This document shows, piece after piece, positions 21,101 to 30,150 of a stretch of 64,000 bases of DNA (the first letter of the stretch is position 1; each line of letters opens with the position of its first letter). The notes under the pieces were generated by a model. That model was not told the DNA's origin. It saw only the letters and a program-made list of their open reading frames with translations, and did not search any database. Source of the stretch: Costus lasius (Eukaryota > Streptophyta > Magnoliopsida > Zingiberales > Costaceae); NCBI GenBank assembly GCA_027563935.2, contig CM050454.1, positions 3,438,001-3,502,000 on the forward strand. Reading direction: 5' to 3'. The translations under genes were made by a program, and so were the position numbers.

Positions 21101-21761
21101 CTTTACCAGTATTCAATCAGAAATCATACACTGTAGTTTGTAAAAAGGAGTGTCATTTTGCTACAAGACGGTTCTCTATCTATTTGCCATTGTCTTTGTT
21201 TAGCGACAATTTAATTAGATGCTTCTAAGATTGTACTTGTTAAACCTCCTTCAACAGGTAATGTATGAGAATAAAGCCAGATTGCTGTGCACAGCAGAAG
21301 CATCTCCTGTTGAGTTGTTTGAAAGAATTGTGACGGTCACAGATGCCCAGAAAATTTCTCCACGGTCTTCATCACGGTCGCAAAAAACTGATGATATAGA
21401 TCTTTGCGTTGATAACGAGCTAGGCTTTGCCAAAGACCGCACTATCAGCAGGTATGAACAAGAGCTACTATTTTCTATAGTATAAGTCGTAGGGAATGCT
21501 TTGTAATGCATTTATACAAGAAACGTAACATCTGTCCAAATATCATATTTTTTTGAATGAGATATTTAATAGGGACTTCAAGAGTCCTCACACGTGAATC
21601 TTCAATCTTCATGTTTGCTACAATCAGTACTGTTTTTCATTTTCTTCAGTTTTTGTTATGTGATCACTAATGGTTGTGTTCTTATCAGATTAACGGAGAT
21701 GAATAGCAAGGAGTATTTGGAGCAACACGAAGTTAATTTGAAGAATAAGATTTCTCAATAA
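15165..21761 (+). CDS. AFG1-like mitochondrial AAA ATPase (LACE1/ZapE family)
   Basis: AFG1 proteins are inner-membrane-associated mitochondrial ATPases that help clear or handle respiratory-chain subunits. Coding exons: 15165-15393, 15627-15715, 15811-15911, 16015-16137, 16767-16836, 16947-17033, 17143-17208, 17306-17398, 17496-17552, 17618-17743, 17834-17924, 18128-18216, 21258-21451 and 21689-21761. They total 1488 bp, or 495 aa. All junctions are GT-AG and keep phase. The N-terminus (MRISARFLQRLRYLYRF) is Arg-rich and acid-free, as in a mitochondrial presequence. Then come the family motif GPLFEYEKRIASGEL, Walker A GGVGTGKTML, the block HFHDFMLSVHSRLQ, Walker B SILLCLDEF, the sensor-like STSNRAPDQLY, and the C-terminal block PLGAADYFGLF. 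The gene appears intact. Intron 12 (18217-21257) carries a 2.1-kb LTR element. Family call firm; exon 1 and the start are the least certain parts. Confidence 0.93.
18702..18874 (-). repeat. 3' LTR of the gag-only element
   Basis: 173 bp, from TGATAGGAACTC to CCCGTAACA on the plus strand. It is followed by the polypurine tract (complement of CCCCCCTCTC at about 18879-18888). Confidence 0.92.
18922..19861 (-). pseudogene. Decayed retrotransposon gag of the gag-only element
   Basis: Two minus-strand frames lie end to end. One starts at the ATG at 19859-19861 and stops near 19664. The second runs from about 19650 to 18922. A frame change separates them, so no continuous protein is made. The second frame has the retrotransposon gag pattern: GFDGTAPKDWITQAEYFF, AYDWIRGL and SWERLKLEMILRF. 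The first has the charged coiled N-terminus that often precedes it. No zinc knuckle or polymerase domain follows. Confidence 0.82.
19862..20648 (-). other. Leader region of the gag-only element
   Basis: GC-rich stretch between the 5' LTR and gag. It contains overlapping ORFs on both strands (for example 19979-20392 and 20130-20696) with no recognised domain; these are probably fortuitous. It could be leader sequence or captured host DNA. I could not identify a source gene. Confidence 0.5.
20649..20821 (-). repeat. 5' LTR of the gag-only element
   Basis: 173 bp, same length as the left copy with about 11 substitutions. Confidence 0.92.
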
Positions 21762-22154
21762 GTAGGCAATGGCTTTCTAGTAGAACCGTGATTAATTTCT
21801 GTTTTCCATTTGTGAGATTGTAAGCTGCATATTCAAAGTAATCAAATTTAGTGTAGAAAATCGACCATACATTTTGTTCTACTGTATGTACAAGAATTTG
21901 AGTCCTCCAATCCATTAATTTGTGAATCTTTTGCAAAGTATGACATTTTTCATTCATTTGTGGAACTTCATTATATTACAGCCGAATGTTTTATCTTCTA
22001 CATTATCATCGTCGTTATTGCCCCTCTTAAGAACTTGGTTACTGCTTCAAGGAACATTTTGAGATCCTCTTAAAAGTAGGCAAGTTTTATATTTTCAGTC
22101 CGACATAATTTGAACACAGAAGCATGACTACATCTAATTGCAATTTGCCCGCGA

Positions 22155-24044
22155 TCAACTGCAGGCCTCTTCAGCAAATCCTATCTTAGATGCCATAGTA
22201 TCATACACCACCCTCTGATTCTTCTGCTGATAGTTTCCGATGATCCCAATTTGATCCTCATACTGCAGGCTAGCAACAGCCAGACACACCTGAGATGCAT
22301 CTTTCTTTGCAAAGTAAAACATGCCGGAGACATCCACATCCATCGCCGCACCGCCATCGAACCCCAGCCTCAGCTTGGGAACTCTTACCTCCTCGTAAGC
22401 TGACAAGTTGAAGCAAGTATCCAAAATCGAAAAGCTCGCCGCAGGCGGATAACCAAAGAACTGCTTCACGAACTCTGTCTTCAACGCCTTGTAGATTGAA
22501 GGTGCAAGTCGGGTTATAACCGTTCCTGAGTCGATCAGAATCTTTCCATTGGAAAAGCCGCTCGCCTGAAGCGCCACGCCGCCGACGCTCATGTCAGTGA
22601 GGTTGAGGAAGTAGAACGGTTCTTGCTGAGGATCTGATATCATTGTGGTGTATGAGATTGGAGTGGAATTCCTGTAAACAGTTGGATCATCGCCGAGGAC
22701 CAAGGAACCAGATGAGCTGAATAGCCTTGTCGGCAAACAGTAAGAGAAGACTCCTCCAAACTGGGAAGTAGTTTGAGACACCAATGACAATTGGGTCCTT
22801 CCAAGCCCCATGATACCAGAAGTGCCACCAAAGAGGCCTCGGTTCCTCATCCCACATCCGAAGACAAAATTCTCAATGCTTGTTCCTCCGACGTTGATGT
22901 TTTCGCGCCCGAGCACACCGCGGGAGTAGGATCCGTCGCCGTAGCTGACAAGGTAGTTGCAGATTGAACGGTCAGTGGCACAGGCGCCGACGCTTCCGGT
23001 GGCCGCCTGGAGGGAGAAGCAAGTGGTGGAGTCACAAGTGATGTTTTGATATGAAGCTGAGGTGGATGGATCAAAGAGGGGATCTTGTTGGGCGTAGCAG
23101 TAGAGGCAAGGCTTGCACTGGACCCAAGTGAGGTCACTGCCTGTGTCAACGATGACGGTGGTGTTCCTTCCGCCCACAGCGATGGTTACTACGTAGTTGA
23201 GGGTCTGGAGCTTGACTCCGGAGACGAGGGGCACTTGTGCTTCAGATGTAGATTTCTGGACTTTCTTGGAGGTGGGATTCTTGATTCTGGAATGAATTGA
23301 TGAGACTCGAGCATCGTCGGTCAACAAGAGCTTCAAATTGCTGTCTTCTTGGTGGTTATTTGTTCTGGAAAGATGCTGTTGCCTCATTTCAAGTACAATC
23401 GCACCAGAGTTTCCTCCTGAGAGTTGAATGCTCAGAAAAAAGAGGTACACAAATCTAAATATCGATTTTCACAAAATGATGAGTCTGGCTGCAGAAGCGA
23501 AGAAAAGTTGAGCTTACACAGTTACTGAATGGAAGAATAGGTATGGGACAATGCGGCTGCTTAAAGACCCAAACTAGGGTGTCTGCAGAAGCTTGAGTGA
23601 AACCATATGGACATTTTAACCCAAGAATTGGAATGAGCTTCAAATTAGAGCTTATTAATTGCCTATCCATTTACTACTTGAGCTAAAGCGATGTCAAAGA
23701 TCTCTTCACATCCAAATCTACTATAGAACAAAGATCTACAGCAAACTAATTAATTGCAGAGAAACTGTGCTAAATGCAGCGGCGTTTCGAAGCATAATTT
23801 TGCACAGATAGAACAGAAGATCAGATGACAGGCCTCAAACCTCAACATTCTATCTTGTTTGAGGATTATAGTCTTGAAGCTTACTTGTTCTCCGAGTGGA
23901 AGCAAATTGCGGCAGGCACCTTTCTCCCCATTGCAACTCGTGCACAGACAACAACTTCTCCTCCAAGCAAGCACAGCCGGCGGCAACGAGGAGGAAGTGC
24001 AGAAGAATGTGATGGAGGAGAGAGTGCTTGGAGACAACTGCCAT
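22155..24044 (-). CDS. Nepenthesin-type aspartic protease (A1 family)
   Basis: A plant pepsin-like aspartyl protease, predicted to be secreted. Two exons on the minus strand: 24044-23885 (160 bp) and 23416-22155 (1262 bp), joined by a GT-AG intron. They total 1422 bp, or 473 aa. The ATG at 24042-24044 opens a hydrophobic signal peptide (LLHHILLHFLLVAAGCA). A propeptide follows, then the mature enzyme, beginning near the block VPLVSGVKLQTLNYVVTI. The first catalytic motif is VDTGSDLTWVQC and the second is LIDSGTVITRL. The nepenthesin cysteine-rich insert lies between (CKPCLYC, ITCDSTTCFSL, CNYLVSYGDGS). The C-terminus (IIGNYQQKNQRVVYD, IGFAEEACS) is typical. The gene converges with the AFG1-like gene, with about 390 bp between the stop codons. 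The substrate cannot be inferred. Confidence 0.94.
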
Positions 24045-26249
24045 TGCTGCTGAGCAATGAGGAGAGAATTCTGATGGGTGGAGATGATGGCTAAGTACTT
24101 TGTTTTTGTGGGGCTTGGCATGAGAACAAGGGAAGAAAAGTTGGCATCTTGGATGCATTAGCACATCGTTGAGAATGATTGGAGCGTCACGGGTGGCTGA
24201 AACTGTTACGTCAGGTGAAGGGATAAGCCAAGGGTTTGCCATCTCCCGTGATTTGGGCTACTGTTGCTTGATGAAGGTTAAGATAGCATGCATGCTCTCA
24301 GATAACGGGGTGCTGCTACTTTCAGTGAGGTATCAGACTGGTGTATGGCATTTGTTACTCAGGGGCAATCTGGGTGGGTGGAGACAGGGGTTATCTTGGA
24401 TAGATATCATAACTATGATTCTCTTATGATGATTCGAAGTCTAATTTGATGCCTTCACACTCAGGCTGTCTGATCAAATTCAGGTAAGTTACAATAGAAA
24501 TTTTTTATCTGTTTTCCTTTCAATTTTATTAGATGTTCATCCAAATTAGAAAAAAAAAGATTTTTTTTTTTTAAAAGTCCTTTCTTGTTTTACTTAATTT
24601 TGATGATGGCTTAGGTCACTTGATTGAATGTCTTGAGCTATGTATTTCATAGTTAGCTCCATGAAAGATCTTTCTTAATATTTTTATTTATCAAGCTAGT
24701 TTTTGAGAGATCTTTTTTACTTCTTAGGTTTATTACTATCAACTTTTGGGGGCTTTTGGTAAAGTTGTCCACCCAACTTTTTATTGTTCATACTGTTTGC
24801 CCAAAATTTGGAAAGTTGTGTGTTTTCCACTGCCTATTTTTTTGGACGGAATCTACAAAAAAAAAAAAAGAAATTCTTTCCTTTTTTTATAGATCCCGTC
24901 TAAAGAAATAGACCCTTATAGTAATTGTTCACTCAAAAACTAAAATTAAATAACTATGCTAAACGGGCCTTTAGGCCTTAGAAAAGTTCAATTAAACCTA
25001 CAAGCATATTTGCTGTTAAATCATTATAACTCAAATCAAACTCTTTACCTTTTTTAAAGTTAGAAAAGGACATTAGTAAACAAAAAGACATGCTTCCTTT
25101 TGGACAAGCAGAGCCAATTTAAAATATCATTTACTACATAGGATGAGTAGAATAGTATTGGTGGTGGGGCAGTAAAAAAAAATAATTAATGAAATAACCT
25201 TAAACATATTATTTAAAAGAAATACTCACTCTTTGGGATATGAGGTACATAAGGAAATCATTTGTCTTTAGAATCAGTATCAAAACACTGTGATAATACT
25301 CTTATCATGATGTCTTGTCTGTTTTTAGCCACTTTACACTTTAGTTAGGGATATAAGATTCTTGCTATAAAGCATCAATATTCTCCCTCAGATCCTACAC
25401 ACCTTAATCCACACTTTGCTTAAAGCACCAGGATTTTTTTTTTCTTTGAGAATCAAGATCAGATCAGATCTCTTGGAGATGGAATGACAACTATATCATT
25501 TGTCTTTAGCCAGTAGATAGAAAAAAAATTGCACATGCTAGGGTGTCTTGAATGTCCAAGGATGTCTAAAGATGATAATCAATAGTCTTTTGGCTCTGGG
25601 TCAAAAATAGCAATCATCCTTTTGAGAGTTGCTCTCTTATAAATAGAATGAAGTGATCTTTTAAATTATTTGAGATTGTTCAAAGGTCCATGAATGTAAG
25701 AAATGCAGCCACCTCTTGCTGCAGATGCCGACCATGGTACATGGGCTGTGATAGTGATGCTTACCATTTCATCATAGATATTTTAGCATAAAAATTAATA
25801 ATTGTTCTATGAATAATAAGATGTATGATTACTAACCAGACAATATATATGTTTGTTCAGGAATAGTATTGGTTGATGCTCTTAGGGTGAGTTTGACACT
25901 ACTTTTTTAAGATTTTTACTATGCAACTTTTGCAAACAACTTGCTACAGTAAAAACAAACTGTATTTTTATCACTTCAGACAAAAGTATAAAATAACTAT
26001 TGTAGCATCTCCTATAGCAAGGCGAAAAACAATACACAGTAAAATTGCTCGGAAAGCTCCACCAAATAGAGCTATAGTGGCCCTATTTGGCCTACCGTTT
26101 TAATCCACTTATCATGTTGCGGGCAGTGGATTTTAGAAAGTTTGCCTGTTTGGAGGTGCCGCTTCCCAGTTCCCACTAGAGAAGTTGTACTGTAGATGGG
26201 AAGTTGCATGAGGGATGCTTTTCCTGGCCGTTCTTGGCTTTCCCTCTCT
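24045..26249. other. Intergenic, no supported gene
   Basis: Promoter side of the protease gene, then AT-rich DNA. Near 24880-24910 an A-run and T-run flank complementary GGACGGAATCTA and TAGATCCCGTCT, which may be a decayed hairpin MITE. At 25885-26100 a sequence with GGGTGAGTTTGACAC at one side and CCCTATTTGGCC at the other looks like worn transposon ends, but I could not find a target duplication. Confidence 0.4.
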
Positions 26250-26597
26250 TCCGTGTGCCCTAAGCGAAGCCGCAAGCCGTCTCCTCCCAGCCAGCGTCCG
26301 TTCTCCTCCCACGCTCCCTCTTAGCCGCCGTCGAAGAGGAGAAGCCATCCGCCTCTCAGCCACCGTCGAAGAGGAAGAAAGCCATCCGGCGTTTCACCCT
26401 CCCTCTTAGCCGCCGTTGAAGAGGAAGAAAGCCATCTAGTAAGGTCCGTCTGCTGTCCTCCCAGTCCGCCTCCCGTCTCCTCCTAGCCAGCGTCCATTCG
26501 CTCTCCTCCCAGTTCGCCTCCCATCTCCTCCCAGCTAGTGTCCGTTCTCCTCCCAACCTCCCTCTCAGCCACCGTCGAAGAGGAGAAGCCATTTGCC

Positions 26598-26759
26598 GTT
26601 TCACCCGAGCGAAATTCATAAGCGGAGGGGCCGCTCCGAGCGGGGCCCCCATCCGCCGTTCAAATGCATTGGGGCACACATCCCAATGTGTAATAAACGG
26701 CAGATGGGGCCCCCGCTTGGAGCGGCCCCTCCGCATATGAATTTTCTTCCGTTTCACCC
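26598..26759. mobile_element. Mutator-like MITE, 144 bp, 9-bp TSD
   Basis: The element (26607-26750) is flanked by perfect GTTTCACCC copies at 26598-26606 and 26751-26759. Its arms form a nearly complete hairpin: AAATTCATAAGCGGAGGGGC on the left is mirrored by GCCCCTCCGCATATGAATTT on the right. The loop is near 26670-26690. The 9-bp duplication is the Mutator-superfamily signature. A relative lies at 36264-36414. Confidence 0.9.
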
Positions 26760-26903
26760 TACCTCTCAGCCACCGTTGAAGAGCAAGAAAGCCATCCGGC
26801 ATTTCACCCTCCCTCTCAGCCGCTGTCGAAGAGAAAGAAAGCCATCCAGTAAGGTCCGTCCGCTCTCCTCCCAGTCCGCCTCCCGTCTCCTCCCAGCCAG
26901 CGT

Positions 26904-27077
26904 TGTAATACCCCGGTTTAGTCTCACATTGAAAGTGACAGAAAATATTATATGGTATATAGGGCTTAGTGAGCTTGCTATTGTTAACTTGGGCTTAAGC
27001 ATTTTAATAGATTGGGCCACGTTGCAAATCGGCTCACCAAGTTAATAAATAGTTTGCTTAGTAAGCGGGTCGTAACA
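26904..27077 (+). repeat. 5' LTR of the TRIM
   Basis: 174 bp, TGTAATACCCCGG to GGGTCGTAACA. Confidence 0.95.
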
Positions 27078-27233
27078 AATGGTATTAGAGGAAAAACTTA
27101 GTCCTAAGCATGGTGAGATGCCAATTGGAAAGGGCTACCGAGGATGGTGGAGCCGCCATTAGGCTGACCTCACATGCTGCCGACTAAGGGATGGTGAGCT
27201 TGACGAGGACGTCAAGTCTTAAGTGGGGGAGAT

Positions 27234-27407
27234 TGTAATACCCCGGTTTAGTCCCACATTGAAAGTGACAGAAAATATTATATGGTATATAGGGCTTAGT
27301 GGGCTTGCTATTGTTAACTTGGGCTTAAGCATTTTAATAGATTGGGCCACGTTGCAAATCGGCTCACCAAGTTAATAAATAGTTTGCTTAGTAAGCGGGT
27401 CGTAACA
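27234..27407 (+). repeat. 3' LTR of the TRIM
   Basis: 174 bp, about two substitutions from the left copy. Confidence 0.95.
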
Positions 27408-27480
27408 AGCGTCCATTCTCCTCTTAGTCCACCTCCCGTCGCCGGCCAGCCAGCGTCCGCTCTCTTATCTCTTCTTAACG

Positions 27481-28198
27481 TGGAACCTGGGTGGAATTGC
27501 TTATGGTGAATTGTGTGACAGAGGGCTGCTTCTATTTCGCATTGATCTATCAGTGTATCATTTTTTTGCCAATGTCTATTAGATTTTGTCATATTTTGAC
27601 TTAATTAGACAATAATTTGATCCTTGCATGCGTGGGCTGTTTTGATGAATGGTATATCTTCTATTAAAAGTTGTGTATCCAAACAGCTTTAAGCTTTTTC
27701 CAACAAAACCTTTTGAATCAGCAGTTCAGCACTTTTTGAACCAGAAAAAAAATTAAAAGTTCTAGTTCGGCCAAACTGCCCAGTATCTTTTGCATTTGAT
27801 GCTCTTACAATTATGATACTTGATTTTTTTTTTTCTCCTACTATTGAAGTCCACACAGGTATATAATTTTTTTATAAAATATAACTGTATAAATTGATCA
27901 TCCATGTAATCCTTGACACCCGTGGATCATAAGTGCAAAGATGCCAAAAAGATTATTTAAAATCATAGTATGAATAACTTGAAGAGCAGCATTTATTCTT
28001 GAAAAGTGTTATTTTATGCTAATAAAATGTATGTACACCTAAGACATGCCCATGATAATACCAAGGTTCCATTAATACGATGATTGCCTGTTATGTATTA
28101 TTTTAACGGACAAGGCCTATGAGTTATAAGAAATTCAATATTTATAGTAGATGACGTTATACAATGGAATAAGCTACTTAGCCTGGGGACTAAAAAGT
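27481..28198. other. Intergenic, no supported gene
   Basis: AT-rich DNA. Around 27765 the sequence TTCGGCCAAACTGCCC resembles a class II transposon end, but no partner with a target duplication was found. Confidence 0.4.
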
Positions 28199-28717
28199 CA
28201 CCTAAGTAGGGATGGCAAAAAATCTCATCCCCGACCCGATCCGACCCGACCCGAAGTCAACGGGGAAAACCCGAGTTGACTGGGGGTCGGGTCGGGTTCA
28301 GGGAAAACCCGACGGGGGTATAGTCGGGTCGGGGTCGGGTATGGGAATTTAGGTACCCGCCCCGAACCCGACCCCGAACCCGCCCCGACTATTAAAATAA
28401 CCCTTATAAGTTATAACATAGTTACTAAATTTTAATAATTTATGTAGAAATGATGATATAGTTTATGTAAAATATTTTTTTATTTATATATTATGAATAA
28501 AGAATACAAATTAATTTTAAAATATTATTTATAATATATATTTATTTTTTAGGTCGGGCAGGGTCGGGTTTCCCCGCGGGGTCGGGTGTGGGGCAGGGTT
28601 TTCTAAACCCGTCGGGTTCGGGGGTCGAGTTCGGGGATGGGTTTGGGGAAGTCGGGGTCGGGTCGGGGATGGCAAAACCCGACCCCGACCTGCCCCGTTG
28701 CCATCCCTACACCTAAG
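28199..28717. mobile_element. hAT-type MITE with GGGTCGGG-rich arms, 8-bp TSD
   Basis: The element (28207-28709, 503 bp) starts TAGGGATGGCAAAA and ends GCCATCCCTA. Perfect 8-bp target duplications CACCTAAG lie at 28199-28206 and 28710-28717. Both arms are packed with CCCGACCC/GGGTCGGG units in inverted orientation around an AT-rich core (28390-28550). There is no transposase. Confidence 0.93.
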
Positions 28718-28947
28718 TAGTTTAACCATAGCTATGAAAAGAGAGACATAGGCAAAATTGTATTATACTATTTGCATAAACATTAAAAGGACACAGAGCA
28801 TTTATACATGACAAATATAGTATGTATATAAGAAATAACATAATTTATAAATAAATTTGTATGATACATAGTATATGCACATTCGTACGACCGTATAAAA
28901 GATTAGTACAGTGAGGGCCAGAGAACATGGCCAATTGACAGTGGAGA

Positions 28948-29039
28948 TAGCAGCTGAGTAATATTTTAGTAGGTATTCACTCTATTCGAATTCTAGCAGC
29001 TGAGTAATATTTTAGTAGGTATTCACTCTATTCGAATTC
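28948..29039. repeat. 46-bp tandem duplication
   Basis: TAGCAGCTGAGTAATATTTT and the following 26 bases occur twice, head to tail, with a 46-bp period and almost no differences. Confidence 0.9.
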
Positions 29040-29600
29040 ATTTATAGGTAATTGAGTATCTGTTATTTGGATTTGGGTAGGGTATGAGTAGTATACATGT
29101 TACCCGAGTCGAATTTGAATAGAGTTCAAGTGGGTATTTGACTTATACTATCCAAACCCGATTATATATATATATAATTTATTTATTTATTAAAAATTAT
29201 ACTTTTAAATATATTAGTCGAGTTAGTCTAAAATTTAATAATTATTAGAATTTTTATAACGTTGAGTATTTGAATTTTAACCACATATATAAGTTAAAAT
29301 TTAATATGCTAAATATTTTTGTCTAAGTATTTATAGGATTTAGGTATTAAACGGGTAGTTAAATTTTTAATATAATAAAATTTAAATAGATTTTTTAAAA
29401 AATAAATAAATAATTATACTTATATAAATCATAAAAGAATTATATAGATTAGAATACAAATAATATAAAAAATATAAATACCCTGCTGCTTGAATCCCTA
29501 ATTTACAGCATCAAAGCGAGTATGATAATATTCTTGTCATTTTTTTTTTTTTTTTTCTTTCCTTTTTTTTTTTCTTTCCGTTTCCGTGTTTATCGACAGC
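29040..29600. other. AT-rich intergenic DNA
   Basis: Very AT-rich, with (TA)n near 29164-29178 and long T/C-interrupted poly-T at 29541-29576. No gene or bounded element. Confidence 0.5.
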
Positions 29601-29631
29601 GTAGAGAGCTGGAAATCCAGATCGACAGCGC

Positions 29632-29897
29632 CACGTGTCCGCCCGACACCCTGGAGAAAGAACGAGAAGGTTCATGAACTGGGACCCACACAGGGCCAAG
29701 CCAGGCACCACCGTCCTTTCCTGACACGTTGCACGCATGGCGCCACGCTATTTTCCGAACCACTTTAAAAGACATTATTGCCCTTATTCTTACGGAGCGC
29801 GAATGCGCGATTCTTCCCTGCTCATCTAAGTAGGGGCAATTTCGTCGTCTGAGAAACAATATCTAAGGGGCACGTGTGCAGCTACCCACGTCACGTG
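29632..29897 (+). promoter_or_regulatory. Cluster of G-box/ABRE motifs upstream of the ASG1-like gene
   Basis: Three CACGTG cores lie 255-520 bp before the ATG: CACGTGTC at 29632-29639 (the classical ABRE form), CACGTG at 29871-29876 and CACGTG at 29892-29897, the last preceded by another ACGT. Such boxes bind bZIP and bHLH factors. ABA or light responsiveness is an inference from the motifs only. Confidence 0.55.
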
Positions 29898-30150
29898 CAC
29901 GGCCGCGCGCCAGAGAGGACGGCATATCCAAAAACAGAAGTTCGGCTTTTGGCGTTTATAGTCCCCTGGATTTAGCCGCCTCGGGGATGACAGGTTGCAG
30001 ATTGCAGATCGCAAGTCCCTTTCCAATTCTTCCACCTCGGTTCCTCACTCTTCGCCCTTCGCTTTCGTCTTCAATTGCTGGGAGATTGCCTCACTCGGTG
30101 ATCCTTTCGGCCTCTTCTTGGAGTTCCTGTGTCGCGTTGGGCGTTTTCCG

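Larger units (their letters stand above)
26899..27412 (+). mobile_element. TRIM (terminal-repeat retrotransposon in miniature)
   Basis: Two 174-bp direct repeats (26904-27077 and 27234-27407) begin TG, end CA and differ at only about two positions. They enclose a 156-bp interior with a primer-site match TGGTATTAGAGG at 27080 (tRNA-iMet type, one transition) and a polypurine tract AAGTGGGGGAGAT just before the right repeat. The target duplication AGCGT flanks the whole (26899-26903 and 27408-27412). There is no coding capacity. Its recent insertion interrupts the C-rich repeat array. Confidence 0.96.
26250..27480. repeat. Degenerate C-rich tandem repeat region
   Basis: The units CTCCTCCCAGCCAGCGTCCG and AGCCGCCGTCGAAGAGGA recur many times with variation (about 26280-26600, 26760-26905 and 27408-27460). 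A Mutator-like MITE and a TRIM are inserted into the array and split it. No coding role is evident; the ORFs here are by-products of the repeat. Confidence 0.65.

Noticed and set aside
24747..24985. Possible hairpin MITE around an A-run and T-run
   Set aside because: Some complementarity is present, but neither clear ends nor a target duplication could be found.
25880..27780. A single larger class II element enclosing the C-rich array
   Set aside because: The candidate ends CCCTATTTGGCC and GGCCAAACTGCCC are only loosely complementary and no matching target duplication was found.
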